NCBI GenBank assembly: GCA_039934135.1
Contig: JBDTMT010000004.1
Span: 1-28,195, forward strand
Reading direction: 5' to 3'
DNA from: JBDTMT01 sp039934135
GTDB taxonomy: Bacteria > Desulfobacterota > Binatia > HRBIN30 > CADEER01
Length of the DNA: 28,195 nt
The notes beneath the pieces were generated by a model. It was not told the origin of the DNA, made no database searches, and was given only the letters and a program-made list of their open reading frames with translations. Positions within the stretch are counted from its first letter, which is position 1. The number at the start of each line of letters is the position of its first letter. This document shows, piece after piece, positions 1-8,377 of this stretch. The translations under genes were made by a program, and so were the position numbers.

Positions 1-563
1 TCGCCGGTGGCGTTGCAGAACGGCGGCACGTCCTGCGACACCATCGAGCCGGCGCCGACAATCGCCGATTCGCCGATGCGGGCGAACTGATGCACGGCGG
101 ACAGCGCGCCAAGCACCGCATACGACTCGATGGTCACGTGCCCGCCGAGCTGGGTGCCGTTGGCGACGATGTTGCGGTCGCCGATGAGGCAGTCGTGCGC
201 GACGTGCGTGTAGTTCATCAGCAGGTTGCCGTTGCCGATGCGGGTGATCATGCCGCCGCCCTCGGTGCCGGGCTGCACGGTGCAGAATTCGCGGATGCGG
301 TTGTCGTCGCCGACGATCAGCTCGCTGTCCTCGCCGTGGAACTTGAGGTCCTGCGGCGCCGTGCCGACCGCCACGTGGGCGAAGACGGCATTGCGTGCGC
401 CGAGCGTGGTGCGCCCCTCGACGACGCAATGCGCCCCGATCTGCGTCTCCGCACCGAGGCGGACGCGCGGCCCGATGACCGCGTACGGGCCGATCGAGAC
501 GCCGGCGGCCAGTTCGGCCGTCGGCGCCACGATCGCGGTCGGATGGATGACGGAGCCGCTCAT
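1..563 (-). CDS. lpxA: UDP-N-acetylglucosamine acyltransferase LpxA (3' end outside window)
   Basis: This gene encodes the cytoplasmic enzyme for the first step of lipid A synthesis, transfer of a 3-hydroxyacyl group from acyl-ACP to UDP-GlcNAc. I translated it by hand from an ATG at 563; it stays open to the window edge, giving 187 residues, so the C-terminal third is missing. The protein begins directly with left-handed beta-helix hexapeptide repeats (IHPTAIV, VSIGPYAVIG) and lacks the N-terminal uridine-binding domain of LpxD. Family hallmarks are PQDLKFHGE near residue 70, RIREFCTVQPGT near 89 and NYTHVAHDC near 118, where H123 matches the catalytic histidine (H125 in E. coli), and SAVHQFARIG near 155. 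It starts 22 bp after the skp stop, so it is probably the next gene of the envelope operon. The lpxD and fabZ genes often found between skp and lpxA are absent here. Confidence 0.9.
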   Translation of the reverse strand, partial: MSGSVIHPTAIVAPTAELAAGVSIGPYAVIGPRVRLGAETQIGAHCVVEGRTTLGARNAVFAHVAVGTAPQDLKFHGEDSELIVGDDNRIREFCTVQPGTEGGGMITRIGNGNLLMNYTHVAHDCLIGDRNIVANGTQLGGHVTIESYAVLGALSAVHQFARIGESAIVGAGSMVSQDVPPFCNATG

Positions 564-585
564 GGCTGCGCGCGGCGCGCGGCGC

Positions 586-1104
586 CTACTTTCGGGCGTT
601 GTAGCGGGCGATGATCTGCTCGGTCAGGTCGAGTTCGGGCGAGCCGTAGAGCACGCTGCTGCTCGATTGCTCCAGGATGATCGAGTAGCTGTTCTCTTTG
701 CCGAACTGCTCGATGACGCCCTGCAGCTCCTTCAGCAACTCGACGGTGAGCTCGTTGTCCTTCTGCTGCAGCTCGCCCTGCGAGTCCTTGTAGGAGCGTT
801 CGAAGTCACGCAGGCGGCGCTGGTAGTCCTTCTCCATGTTGCGCGCCTCTTCGTCCTTCATCACCGACGCCTTCTTCTCGAGCTGTTCCTTCATCGCGTC
901 GAGCGCGTCCTTCTTCTTCTTCAAGTCTACCTGGAGACGGTCGACCTGCACCTTGAACTTCTCTTTGGCCGACTTGCCGGCGCTCGATTCGTTGAGCGCG
1001 CGCTGCAAATCGACGTAGCCGATCTTCAGCGAGTCGGCCCTGGCCTCGACTGCCAGGGCGCACACCAACGACAGCGCCACGGCCAGGGTCGTGCGGTACA
1101 TCAT
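586..1104 (-). CDS. skp: OmpH/Skp-family periplasmic chaperone
   Basis: This is a 172-residue periplasmic holdase that would protect unfolded outer-membrane proteins on their way to BamA. Residues 1-23 are a Sec signal peptide ending at a probable EARA|DS cleavage site. Next comes the family opening KIGYVDLQRALNES, then a long charged coiled coil (about residues 45-135) rich in Lys, Glu and Gln, matching the tentacle arms of Skp. The C-terminal body includes YSIILEQSSSSVLY. Two ATG codons stand in tandem (1104 and 1101). The first has a strong GAGGAGG ribosome binding site seven bases upstream, so I use it. The gene sits 26 bp behind bamA, the normal partner, in the same direction. Identity is based on architecture and context, because Skp sequence is poorly conserved. 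Confidence 0.88.
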   Translation of the reverse strand: MMYRTTLAVALSLVCALAVEARADSLKIGYVDLQRALNESSAGKSAKEKFKVQVDRLQVDLKKKKDALDAMKEQLEKKASVMKDEEARNMEKDYQRRLRDFERSYKDSQGELQQKDNELTVELLKELQGVIEQFGKENSYSIILEQSSSSVLYGSPELDLTEQIIARYNARK

Positions 1105-1130
1105 GATCAGTCCTCCTCAAATTGGGTTTG

Positions 1131-3554
1131 TCACGGCGGGGCGCCAAAAGAAAACTGGATGCGCTGAACCTGATCGCCGGTCTGGGCGTTGAGCGGGAAG
1201 CCGACTTCGATGCGCAACGGACCGATCGGCGACAGCCAGCGGATGCCGCCGCCGACCGACACGCGCATCTCGTTGAAGTCGATGCCCTGCGAGGCCAGGA
1301 AGGCGTTACCCGCGTCGCAGAAGAACACGCCCTTGACGCCGAGCGATTGGACGATCGGGAAGATCAGCTCGTTGTTGAAGATCAGCTGCTGACTGCCGCC
1401 GATGACGTCGCGGCGGAAGAGGCGCGCGCAGGTATTGGAGCCGTCGGGGCACGTATTGCCCGCCGTCTGCCCGAACACGTTGATGCGCGGACCGAGCGAC
1501 CGCACCTCGAAGCCGCGCAGCGAGTTGATGCCGCCGGGGAAGTAGCGCTCGAACAGCGGCAGCTCGCTGCTGCCGCCGAAACCCAGGCCGTAGCCGAAGT
1601 TCCAGCCGGTGGCGAAGGTGAGCTCACCCAGTTTCGGTATCTGCCATACCGGGATGTACCAGCGCGCGCGCGACTGCGCGTTGATGAAATTGCTGTCGCC
1701 GCCCAAGCCGGCGAGCTCGATCGAGAAGTCCTGAAACGAGCCGCGCGTCGGGTCGAGCAGGTTGTTGCGGGTGTCGCGGAAGACGCGCGGAACGATGGAG
1801 CTGGTCAGGAACGAGCCCGCCTGGGCCCGGATCGCCGAGGCGGCGCCGCGGCTGACGTCGGTGATCGTCGCGTCTTCGATGCGATACTCGACGCCCAGAC
1901 GGGTATCGAGCAGCGACACTTCGCCCAGCGGCCCGAAGCGGATGACCTCCAGCCCGAGGGCCGGGAACGGATACAGCGTGCGAATGCCGGCGCCGGTGCC
2001 GCCGCGCGTGAACTCGTCGAACTGCAGCTGCCAATTGAACGCGTCGATACCCAGCGTCAGCGGCGTGTCGAGGAAATACGGCTCGGTGAAACTCAGGCTG
2101 AGGTTGCGGCGGACCGAGCCGAAGTCGGCATTCAACACTACCGACTGGCCGCGGCCGAAGAGGTTGGCCTCCGACAGGCGGACGTTGAACAGAAAAGACT
2201 CGCCAGAGCTGATGCCGGCGCCGGCCGAGAAGGCGCCGGTGTTGCCCTCGCGCACGTCGACGATCATGTCGAGCTTGTCGTCCGAGTCGGCCTTGCGTGT
2301 GGTGATGTTCACGTCCTCGAAGAAGCCGAGTCGTTTCAACCGATCCTGACTGCGGCGCAACTTGCTGCCCGAGAACTGCTGCTGCTCCTGCAACTCGAGC
2401 TCGCGGCGGATGACCTTGTCGCGCGTCTTGGTGTTGCCGCTGATCTCGATGCGGTCGATCGTCACCGCCGGGCCGCGCGTCACGGTGTAGGTGACGTTCA
2501 CCTTCTTGTTGGCGGTGTCGATGTCGGTATCCGGCGTGACGTTGACGAAGGCGTAGCCGACGTCGCCGTACGATTGCGTGACGGCGTTGATGTCCTCGCG
2601 CAACAGACTCGGCTTGAAGATCTCGCCTTCCTGCGCCGCGAAGGTGCGGCCTTCCTCGCCTTCGAGATCGGGCAGCGTCTCGCCGGCGGTGCGCACGGTA
2701 CCGAAGGTGTACTGCGGCCCCTCGTCGACCTTGAAGGTCACCTTCAAGCCGTCTTCCTGGCGTTCGATTTTGGGCTCGTCGACGCGCACGTCGATGTAGC
2801 CGTTCTCGTAGTACCAGGCGGTCAAACGCTCGGCGTCGGTCTTCAGCGCCTCGCGATCCAGATTGCCGGCACCGGTGACGAACGAAAAGATCCACTTCTC
2901 GCGCGTCTGCAGGATTTTCTTCAGCTCGGAGTCGTCGAACTTCTCGTTGCCCTCGATCTCGATCTCCGAGATGCGGACCGGCTCGCGCTCATCGATCAGG
3001 AACGTGACGTCGACTTCGTTCTCGCCCACCGGGGCGGTCTCGTAGCGGATGTCGACGTCGAGATAGCCCTTCTTCTCGTAGGCGCTCTTCGCCTCCTCGA
3101 CGCCCTTGCGGGCCTTCTCAGGGTCGAGAATGGTGTTGGGGCGGATGCGCAGCATCCCCTCCAGCTCTTCGGTGTCGAGCTTCTTGTTGCCGTCGATCTT
3201 GACGCCGCGCACGTACGGCCGCTCATGCACGTCGTAGGTGATCACCCATTGGCCGTTCTGCCGCTCGGCCGAGGCGCGCACGTCGTCGAAAAACCCCATC
3301 TTATAGATGGCGCGGACGTCGTCATCGATCAGCTGATCGCCGTACGGCGAACCGGCTACGGCCTTCAGCCTGACCCGGATCGCCTCGTCCTCAACGCGCT
3401 GGTTGCCGGCGATGACGACGCGCTCGATGCGCACGCCCTCGACGGGGACGTCATCCGCCGCCTGCCCGAACACCCGCAGGGCGTGGAGCGCGAGCCCAAC
3501 GACCACCCCGGTGACGACCAGCGCGCGCACGCGTTGACTACTGCGATGTGGCAA
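1131..3554 (-). CDS. bamA: Outer-membrane protein assembly factor BamA
   Basis: This is the central subunit of the Bam complex, which inserts beta-barrel proteins into the outer membrane. After a signal peptide ending near FGQA|ADD come five POTRA repeats, each opening with a motif such as IERVVIAGNQRVED, VRGVKIDGNKKLDTEE, ISEIEIEGNEKFDD and IDRIEISGNTKTRDK. The C-terminal half is an Omp85 barrel with the essential loop-6 motif LRGF near residue 680, followed by a Cys pair (NTCPDGSNTC) that recalls the disulfide of E. coli loop 6. The barrel ends QFSF and then adds four residues (GAPP) beyond the usual terminal aromatic. The frame stays open far upstream into lolD, so the start is a choice: TTG at 3554 or GTG at 3530 both leave a sensible signal peptide, and neither has a clear ribosome binding site. 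About 807 residues is typical for the family. Confidence 0.95.
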   Translation of the reverse strand: MPHRSSQRVRALVVTGVVVGLALHALRVFGQAADDVPVEGVRIERVVIAGNQRVEDEAIRVRLKAVAGSPYGDQLIDDDVRAIYKMGFFDDVRASAERQNGQWVITYDVHERPYVRGVKIDGNKKLDTEELEGMLRIRPNTILDPEKARKGVEEAKSAYEKKGYLDVDIRYETAPVGENEVDVTFLIDEREPVRISEIEIEGNEKFDDSELKKILQTREKWIFSFVTGAGNLDREALKTDAERLTAWYYENGYIDVRVDEPKIERQEDGLKVTFKVDEGPQYTFGTVRTAGETLPDLEGEEGRTFAAQEGEIFKPSLLREDINAVTQSYGDVGYAFVNVTPDTDIDTANKKVNVTYTVTRGPAVTIDRIEISGNTKTRDKVIRRELELQEQQQFSGSKLRRSQDRLKRLGFFEDVNITTRKADSDDKLDMIVDVREGNTGAFSAGAGISSGESFLFNVRLSEANLFGRGQSVVLNADFGSVRRNLSLSFTEPYFLDTPLTLGIDAFNWQLQFDEFTRGGTGAGIRTLYPFPALGLEVIRFGPLGEVSLLDTRLGVEYRIEDATITDVSRGAASAIRAQAGSFLTSSIVPRVFRDTRNNLLDPTRGSFQDFSIELAGLGGDSNFINAQSRARWYIPVWQIPKLGELTFATGWNFGYGLGFGGSSELPLFERYFPGGINSLRGFEVRSLGPRINVFGQTAGNTCPDGSNTCARLFRRDVIGGSQQLIFNNELIFPIVQSLGVKGVFFCDAGNAFLASQGIDFNEMRVSVGGGIRWLSPIGPLRIEVGFPLNAQTGDQVQRIQFSFGAPP

Positions 3555-3658
3555 AACGGGCGACGAGTACCAGACGGTCTGGAGACAGTAAACCAGGTGC
3601 CGGGAACCGGGCGTCGACTGGCGGCCCTGGGGCGCCCACGCCCAGCGTCGGCCGAGCG

Positions 3659-4330
3659 TTATTCCAAGCGCCCGTCGCGCATCCGCAAGGTGCGATCGGC
3701 CAGCGCGGCGAGGTGCTCGTTGTGCGTCACGATGACCAGCGCGATGCCCTGGTCGCGCTTGAGGCCAAGCAAGAGTTGATGCACATCGTCGGCCGTGGCC
3801 GGGTCGAGGTTGCCGGTCGGCTCGTCGGCCAGCACGGCGCGCGGCTCGAGGACGATGGCGCGCGCCACCGCGACGCGCTGCTGCTCGCCGCCGGAGAGCT
3901 CGCCGGGTTTGTGCTCCAGGCGATGGCCGAGCCCGACCAGGGTCAGCACCCGGCGAGCGCGCGCCGCCGCATCGTCCCACGCCAGACCGCGGATCAACCC
4001 CGGCATCATGGCGTTCTCCAGGGCGCTGAAGTCGGGCAGCAGGTGATGGAATTGGAAGATGAAGCCGATCTCTTTGTTGCGCAGCGCGGCCAGTTCCTTC
4101 TCACTCAGGCGCGCCAGCGGCACGCCGTCGAAGGCCACCTCGCCGGCGCTGGGCGTGTCGAGCGCGCCCAGCACATGCAGCAAGGTGCTCTTGCCGACGC
4201 CCGACTGGCCGACGACGACCACCGCCTCGCCGGCGGCGACGTCGAGATCGAGATCGCGCAGCACCTCGACGCGATTGCGCTCGCCGTAGGCTTTCGACAG
4301 CCCGCGGGCGCGGATAAGCGGCTCAGTCAT
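3659..4330 (-). CDS. lolD: Lipoprotein-releasing ABC transporter ATP-binding protein LolD
   Basis: This 223-residue cytoplasmic ATPase powers LolCDE-type extraction of mature lipoproteins from the inner membrane. Visible motifs are Walker A GQSGVGKST (residues 41-49), Q-loop Gln93 in FIFQFHHLLPDFSALEN, the signature LSGGEQQRVAVARA (145 on), Walker B AVLADEP with Glu170, the D-loop GNLD and the switch histidine in VTHN (203). FQFHHLLPDFSALENAMMP is characteristic of the LolD/MacB branch of ABC ATPases. The ATG at 4330 overlaps the last codons of the permease gene (ATGACTGA, 8 bp), which implies translational coupling. A longer open frame upstream is only read-through into the permease region. 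Its stop lies about 105 bp before the bamA start. Confidence 0.95.
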   Translation of the reverse strand: MTEPLIRARGLSKAYGERNRVEVLRDLDLDVAAGEAVVVVGQSGVGKSTLLHVLGALDTPSAGEVAFDGVPLARLSEKELAALRNKEIGFIFQFHHLLPDFSALENAMMPGLIRGLAWDDAAARARRVLTLVGLGHRLEHKPGELSGGEQQRVAVARAIVLEPRAVLADEPTGNLDPATADDVHQLLLGLKRDQGIALVIVTHNEHLAALADRTLRMRDGRLE

Positions 4331-5585
4331 AGCGAATGGCCTCGACGGGGACGAGGCGCGACGCCTGTCGGGCCGGGTAGAGCGCCGCCAACAGGACAAT
4401 GACCAGCGACACGGCGACCACCAAGGCGAAGTAGTGCGGATAGATCTGCACCGGCAGGGTGTTGGTGTAGAACACCCCGACCGGCAGGTCGAAGTGGTAG
4501 TGTTGCAGCGCCAGACAACACACCAGGCCGAGCCCGCTGCCAGCCGCGGTGCCGATGCCGCCGATCACCAGGCCTTTGTAGAGAAAGATCTGCGCGATGC
4601 CGGCGCGCGACGCGCCCATCGACTTGAGCACGGCGATGTCGCGCCGCTTCTCCATCACCACCATCACCAGCGCGGCGACGATGTTGAACGCCGCGACGAG
4701 GACGATGAGCAGCAACACGACGAAATACACCGTCTTCTCCAGTTTGATGGCGGCGAACAGATTGAAGTTCAGGTCGTGCCACGACTGCACCTGATACGGA
4801 AAGTCGAGCGCCCCGGCGACCGCATGCGCGAGCCCGTCGGCGCCGTCGATCTCGGTAGCGCGCAGCTCGATGCCGCTGACGCCGGCGCCGAGGCCGAAAA
4901 ACCGTTGCGCGTCAGGGAGCGAGACGTAGGCGAGCGCGCTGTCGTACTCGAGCATGCCGGAATCGAACAGACCGACGACGGCGAAGCGCTTCACCTTCGG
5001 CACCAGACCGACGACAGTCGGCACGCCCGCCGGCGATACGACGCTGACCGGCCCGCCGACCTCGACGCCGAGTTGCCGCGCCAGCTCCTTGCCGAGAATG
5101 ATGCCGGGCAGATCGACCATGGCGCCGCTGTCGTCGCGCCGCACCGCGTGCAGCGTGGCGAGGTCCTCGACGCGGCCGTCGCGTACGTGGCGCGCGAAGT
5201 CGATGACCCCGTGCGGCTCCGGGCGCACGCCGCGCAGCATGACACCGGCGACTTCGCTGCTGCTGGCCAGCATCGCCTGCCCTTGCACGTAGGGCGCGAC
5301 CGCCGCGACACCGGGCAGCCCGCGCAGGCGCGCCTCCAACTCGGGGCGCAGCGGCATCGCCGTGCCGTAGTCCGACACCACGACGTGCGGCGTGAAGCTG
5401 AGGATGCGGTCGCGCAGATCCTCTTCGAACCCCGTCATCACCGCCAGCACAATGTTGAGCGTCATCACGCCGAGTGCCACGCCGGCGGTCGCGATGATGG
5501 TGATCAGCGAAATGAAGCGCTCGTTGCGGCGGGCGCGCAGATAGCGCAGCCCGATGAAGAGCGGATAGGGCAGCGCTCGGGACAC
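4323..5585 (-). CDS. lolC: Lipoprotein-releasing system transmembrane protein LolC/LolE
   Basis: This 420-residue inner-membrane permease would pair with LolD to release lipoproteins for transport to the outer membrane. The topology is the MacB/FtsX-like LolC/E fold. One helix lies near residues 24-46 (SLITIIATAGVALGVMTLNI), followed by a large periplasmic domain of about 230 residues, then three helices in the last 140 residues. Between them sits the cytoplasmic coupling motif EKRRDIAVLKSMGAS. The N-terminal LFIGLRYLRARRNERFIS is a LolC/E hallmark. Only one permease gene is present, so the complex may be a homodimer as in species with a single LolC/E protein; I cannot tell LolC from LolE. 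It starts 34 bp after the lysS stop and overlaps lolD by 8 bp. Confidence 0.93.
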   Translation of the reverse strand: MSRALPYPLFIGLRYLRARRNERFISLITIIATAGVALGVMTLNIVLAVMTGFEEDLRDRILSFTPHVVVSDYGTAMPLRPELEARLRGLPGVAAVAPYVQGQAMLASSSEVAGVMLRGVRPEPHGVIDFARHVRDGRVEDLATLHAVRRDDSGAMVDLPGIILGKELARQLGVEVGGPVSVVSPAGVPTVVGLVPKVKRFAVVGLFDSGMLEYDSALAYVSLPDAQRFFGLGAGVSGIELRATEIDGADGLAHAVAGALDFPYQVQSWHDLNFNLFAAIKLEKTVYFVVLLLIVLVAAFNIVAALVMVVMEKRRDIAVLKSMGASRAGIAQIFLYKGLVIGGIGTAAGSGLGLVCCLALQHYHFDLPVGVFYTNTLPVQIYPHYFALVVAVSLVIVLLAALYPARQASRLVPVEAIRYD

Positions 5586-5619
5586 GCGACGCGATTCCGG
5601 TAGGCGGCGGCGCGGCGCG

Positions 5620-7134
5620 TCAGCGGCGCTCGGGCCGCATGTGCGGGAAGAGGATCACGTCGCGAATCGACGCTGCGCCGGTGAGCAGCATTGCCAGTCG
5701 GTCGACGCCGATGCCCTCCCCCGCCGCCGGCGGCATGCCGTGCTCCAGCGCGCGCAGAAAGTCTTCGTCCATGGCGTGCGCCTCTTCGTCGCCGGCGGCC
5801 TTTTGCGCCAGCTGCCCCTCGAGGCGGCCGCGCTGATCGTCGGGATCGTTGAGCTCGGAAAATGCGTTGGCCATCTCCTGCCCGGCGATGAACAGCTCGA
5901 AACGATCGACGAACGCCGGGGTGCGCTGGCTGCGCCGCGCCAGCGGCGACACCGCCACCGGGTATTCGTGCACGAACGTCGGCTGAATCAGCTCCGGCTC
6001 GGCCAGGTGCTCGAACAAATCGACCAACAGATAGCCGGCGGCGCCGTCGCCGTACTGCTTGACGTAGTTCTTGCGCAGCGGACCGCCGACGCGGTCGGCC
6101 GCCGGCTGCAGCACGGACAGATCGAGCTCGCGCACGCCGTCGAGCGGCAACTCGCAGCGGGTGGCGACATACTCGGGAATCGACACGCGCCGCCACGGCG
6201 GCGAGAGATCGATCTCGTGCCCGAGATACGAGAGCTGACGCGAGCCGGCCACGGCGTCGGCGGCACCGGCGAACAGCTCCTCGGTCAGCCGCATCAAATC
6301 CTCGTAGGTGGCGTACGCCATGTAGAACTCGAGCATGGTGAACTCGGGATTATGCCGCGTCGACACGCCCTCGTTGCGGAACACGCGGTTGAGCTCGAAG
6401 ACGCGATCAAAGCCGCCGACCAACAGCCGCTTGAGATACAGCTCCGGCGCGATGCGCAGGTAGAGCTGCATGTCGAGGGCGTTGTGGTGGGTGACGAACG
6501 GTCGCGCCGCGGCACCGCCGGCGATCGGATGCATCATCGGCGTCTCGACTTCGATGAAGCCGCGCTGCGTGAGAAAGTCGCGCAGGAATTGGACCAGCTT
6601 GGCGCGCTTGCGGAACGTCGCGCGCGCCTCGTCGTTGCCAATCAGATCCAGATAGCGTTGCCGATAGCGCGCCTCGACGTCGGTGAGGCCGTGCCACTTC
6701 TCGGGCAGCGGGCGCAGCGCTTTGGCGACGACGCGGACTTCGCGCGCCTCGAGCGTCAACTCGTTGGTTTTAGTGCGAAAGGGCATACCGACCACAGCGA
6801 CGAAATCGCCGACGTCGGCGCACTTGAAGCGCGCAAAGGCGTCCTCGCCGATGGCGTCGCGCTTGACGTACGCCTGCAGACGCCCGTCGCGGTCCTGCAG
6901 ATGCAGAAACGACGCCTTGCCGAAGTCGCGCTTGGCGATCATGCGACCGGCGATCGAGACCGGCTCACGCACCGCAGCCAGCGCCTCCGGCGCCAGCGCA
7001 TCGAACGCGGCCGTCACCTCGCCGGTGGTGTGCGTCGGCGTGAAATCGTTGGCAAATGGGTCGACGCCGGCCGCGCGCAAGGCCTCGAGCTTGAGTCGAC
7101 GCGCGGCAACGTGATCGCTGGCATCGGATTCCAC
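5620..7134 (-). CDS. lysS: Lysyl-tRNA synthetase, class II
   Basis: This 504-residue cytoplasmic enzyme charges tRNA-Lys. An N-terminal OB-fold anticodon-binding domain (about residues 60-150, with SIAGRMIAKRDFGKASFLHL) precedes the class II catalytic core. Motif 1 is FIEVETPMMHPIAGGAAARP, motif 2 is FRNEGVSTRHNPEFTMLEFY and motif 3 is GEGIGVDRLAMLLTG near the C-terminus. The frame is open upstream to 7617, but that part overlaps the divergent ttuB/ttuA genes. A GTG at 7134 gives the usual LysS N-terminus and a normal length, so I choose it. It is the first gene of the minus-strand envelope operon. Only a weak ribosome binding site (AGGC) precedes the GTG, and a TTGACT box lies just upstream. 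Confidence 0.94.
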   Translation of the reverse strand: MESDASDHVAARRLKLEALRAAGVDPFANDFTPTHTTGEVTAAFDALAPEALAAVREPVSIAGRMIAKRDFGKASFLHLQDRDGRLQAYVKRDAIGEDAFARFKCADVGDFVAVVGMPFRTKTNELTLEAREVRVVAKALRPLPEKWHGLTDVEARYRQRYLDLIGNDEARATFRKRAKLVQFLRDFLTQRGFIEVETPMMHPIAGGAAARPFVTHHNALDMQLYLRIAPELYLKRLLVGGFDRVFELNRVFRNEGVSTRHNPEFTMLEFYMAYATYEDLMRLTEELFAGAADAVAGSRQLSYLGHEIDLSPPWRRVSIPEYVATRCELPLDGVRELDLSVLQPAADRVGGPLRKNYVKQYGDGAAGYLLVDLFEHLAEPELIQPTFVHEYPVAVSPLARRSQRTPAFVDRFELFIAGQEMANAFSELNDPDDQRGRLEGQLAQKAAGDEEAHAMDEDFLRALEHGMPPAAGEGIGVDRLAMLLTGAASIRDVILFPHMRPERR

Positions 7135-7229
7135 GTCAGGCTGCCTATGGGGGTGGGTAGGCGGAGTCAAGGCGCGTTCGCCCCGCCCTTGTATCCGCCC
7201 CCCGCACGCCCGTATCCTCGCGCTCGCCC
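7135..7229. promoter_or_regulatory. Divergent lysS / ttuB intergenic promoter region
   Basis: These 95 bp separate two divergently transcribed operons and must carry both promoters. On minus, TTGACT lies at 7165-7170; the matching -10 is poor (TAGGCA or AGGCAG), and normal spacing would place the transcription start at or within a few bases of the lysS GTG. On plus, a weak pair TTGTAT (near 7190) and TATCCT (near 7212) with about 18 bp spacing precedes the ttuB ATG. These assignments come from pattern matching only. Confidence 0.35.
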
Positions 7230-7448
7230 ATGCACGTGACCATTCTGCCGCAGCGCAAAGAGCTCGAGATTCCCGGCCGCCGCCGCGCCGCGGACGTGCT
7301 GCGTGAGCTGGGCTTCCTACCCGGCACGGCGATGGTGATCCGCGGCGATGTCCTGGTGCCGGAGAACAGCATGCTGGAAGCCGACGACGTGATCGAAGTG
7401 CGGTCCGTGATCTCCGGCGGCGCGCCGGGCGCGGAGCGTGTTTCGTGA
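7230..7448 (+). CDS. ttuB: TtuB/ThiS/MoaD-like ubiquitin-fold sulfur carrier
   Basis: This is a 72-residue beta-grasp protein predicted to carry sulfur as a C-terminal thiocarboxylate to the tRNA thiolase encoded next. Features of the family are the N-terminal strand MHVTILPQRKELEIPG, a helix (AADVLRELGF), the strand AMVIRGDVLVPE and the terminal strand DVIEVRSVISGG. Known carriers end exactly at GG, whereas this one continues with eight residues (APGAERVS) after G63-G64, which would have to be removed before activation. The stop codon overlaps the GTG start of ttuA (GTGA), so the two are translationally coupled. Pairing with TtuA makes TtuB the best name; a ThiS or MoaD role cannot be excluded from sequence alone. 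No E1-like activating enzyme is in the window. Confidence 0.8.
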   Translation: MHVTILPQRKELEIPGRRRAADVLRELGFLPGTAMVIRGDVLVPENSMLEADDVIEVRSVISGGAPGAERVS

Positions 7449-8377
7449 AGTGCACGCGCTGCAAGGCACCGGCGGAAGTACAGCTGCGGGCACACAACTC
7501 GAACTTCTGCCGCGCCTGCTTCGTTTTCTTCTTCCAGCGCCAGGTCGAGCGCGCGATCGAGAAAGAGCGCATGTTCAACCTCTCGGAGCCGGTGTTGGTG
7601 GCGGTCTCGGGCGGCAAGGACAGCCTGGCGCTCTGGGACGTCTTGGTCGGGCTCGGCTATCAGACGACCGGCCTGCATCTGTCGCTCGGCATCGGCGCCT
7701 ATTCCGACGCCTCGACGGAAAAGACCGTCGCCTTCGCCAGCGCGCGCGAGCTGCCGCTCATCACCGTCCACCTCGCCGACGAGGGCCTGGCGGTAAACGA
7801 CGTCGCCGGGCTGACGCGCCGGCCGGCCTGCTCGGCGTGCGGCACGATGAAGCGGCACTACTTCGATCAACTCGCCATCGATCGCGGCTTTCCTGTCGTC
7901 GCGACGGGGCACAACCTCGACGACGAAGCGGCGCGGCTGCTCGGCAACGTGTTGCACTGGCAGATGCCGTATCTGGCGCGCCAGCGGCCGGTCCTCGAAC
8001 CGACGCACGAGCGCTTCGTGCGCAAGGTCAAGCCGCTGTTCCGCATCACCGAGTATGAGGCCGCCGTCTACGCCTTCATGCGCGGCATCGATTATGTCGT
8101 CGACGAGTGTCCGAACGCCGTCGGCGCCACCCAGCTGGTTTACAAGGACATGCTCAATCGCCTGGAAGTCGCCAGTCCCGGCAGTAAGTTGATCTTCCTG
8201 CAGGAGTTCCTGCATCGTGCCCAGCCGGCATTCGCCGCGGCACCGGAGCCGCCGCCGAACACGTGTAGCGGCTGCGGCATGCCGGCGTTCGGCGAGCTGT
8301 GCGGATTCTGCAGGCTGGTGCGTGAGACCGAGACCAAGCGGGAACGGCGTAGCGCGGCCGCAGCGCAGCACTCATGA
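7445..8377 (+). CDS. ttuA: tRNA 2-thiouridine synthetase TtuA (TtcA/Ncs6 superfamily)
   Basis: This is a 310-residue ATP-dependent tRNA thiolase. In Thermus and Thermotoga the family makes 2-thioribothymidine at position 54 of the T-loop. Domains in order: an N-terminal zinc finger (C3, C6, C22, C25), the PP-loop SGGKDS at residues 55-60, the catalytic core with CSACG (C129, C132) and GHNLDDEAARLL, a third core cysteine C222 in DECPN, and a C-terminal zinc finger (C274, C277, C286, C289). C129, C132 and C222 match in position the three ligands of the catalytic 4Fe-4S cluster of TtuA. The start is GTG at 7445, overlapping the ttuB stop; the stop overlaps the trmI ATG (ATGA). The relatives TtcA and Ncs6 modify other positions, but the double zinc-finger layout favours TtuA. 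Confidence 0.88.
   Translation: MKCTRCKAPAEVQLRAHNSNFCRACFVFFFQRQVERAIEKERMFNLSEPVLVAVSGGKDSLALWDVLVGLGYQTTGLHLSLGIGAYSDASTEKTVAFASARELPLITVHLADEGLAVNDVAGLTRRPACSACGTMKRHYFDQLAIDRGFPVVATGHNLDDEAARLLGNVLHWQMPYLARQRPVLEPTHERFVRKVKPLFRITEYEAAVYAFMRGIDYVVDECPNAVGATQLVYKDMLNRLEVASPGSKLIFLQEFLHRAQPAFAAAPEPPPNTCSGCGMPAFGELCGFCRLVRETETKRERRSAAAAQHS

Noticed and set aside
1122..3779. 885-codon open frame on plus opposite bamA
   Set aside because: It is the antisense shadow of a well-supported BamA gene in GC-rich DNA; no domain, signal peptide or ribosome binding site is visible.
5641..7239. 532-codon open frame on plus opposite lysS
   Set aside because: Antisense shadow of lysS; the composition is typical of reverse-strand reading and no motif is recognisable.
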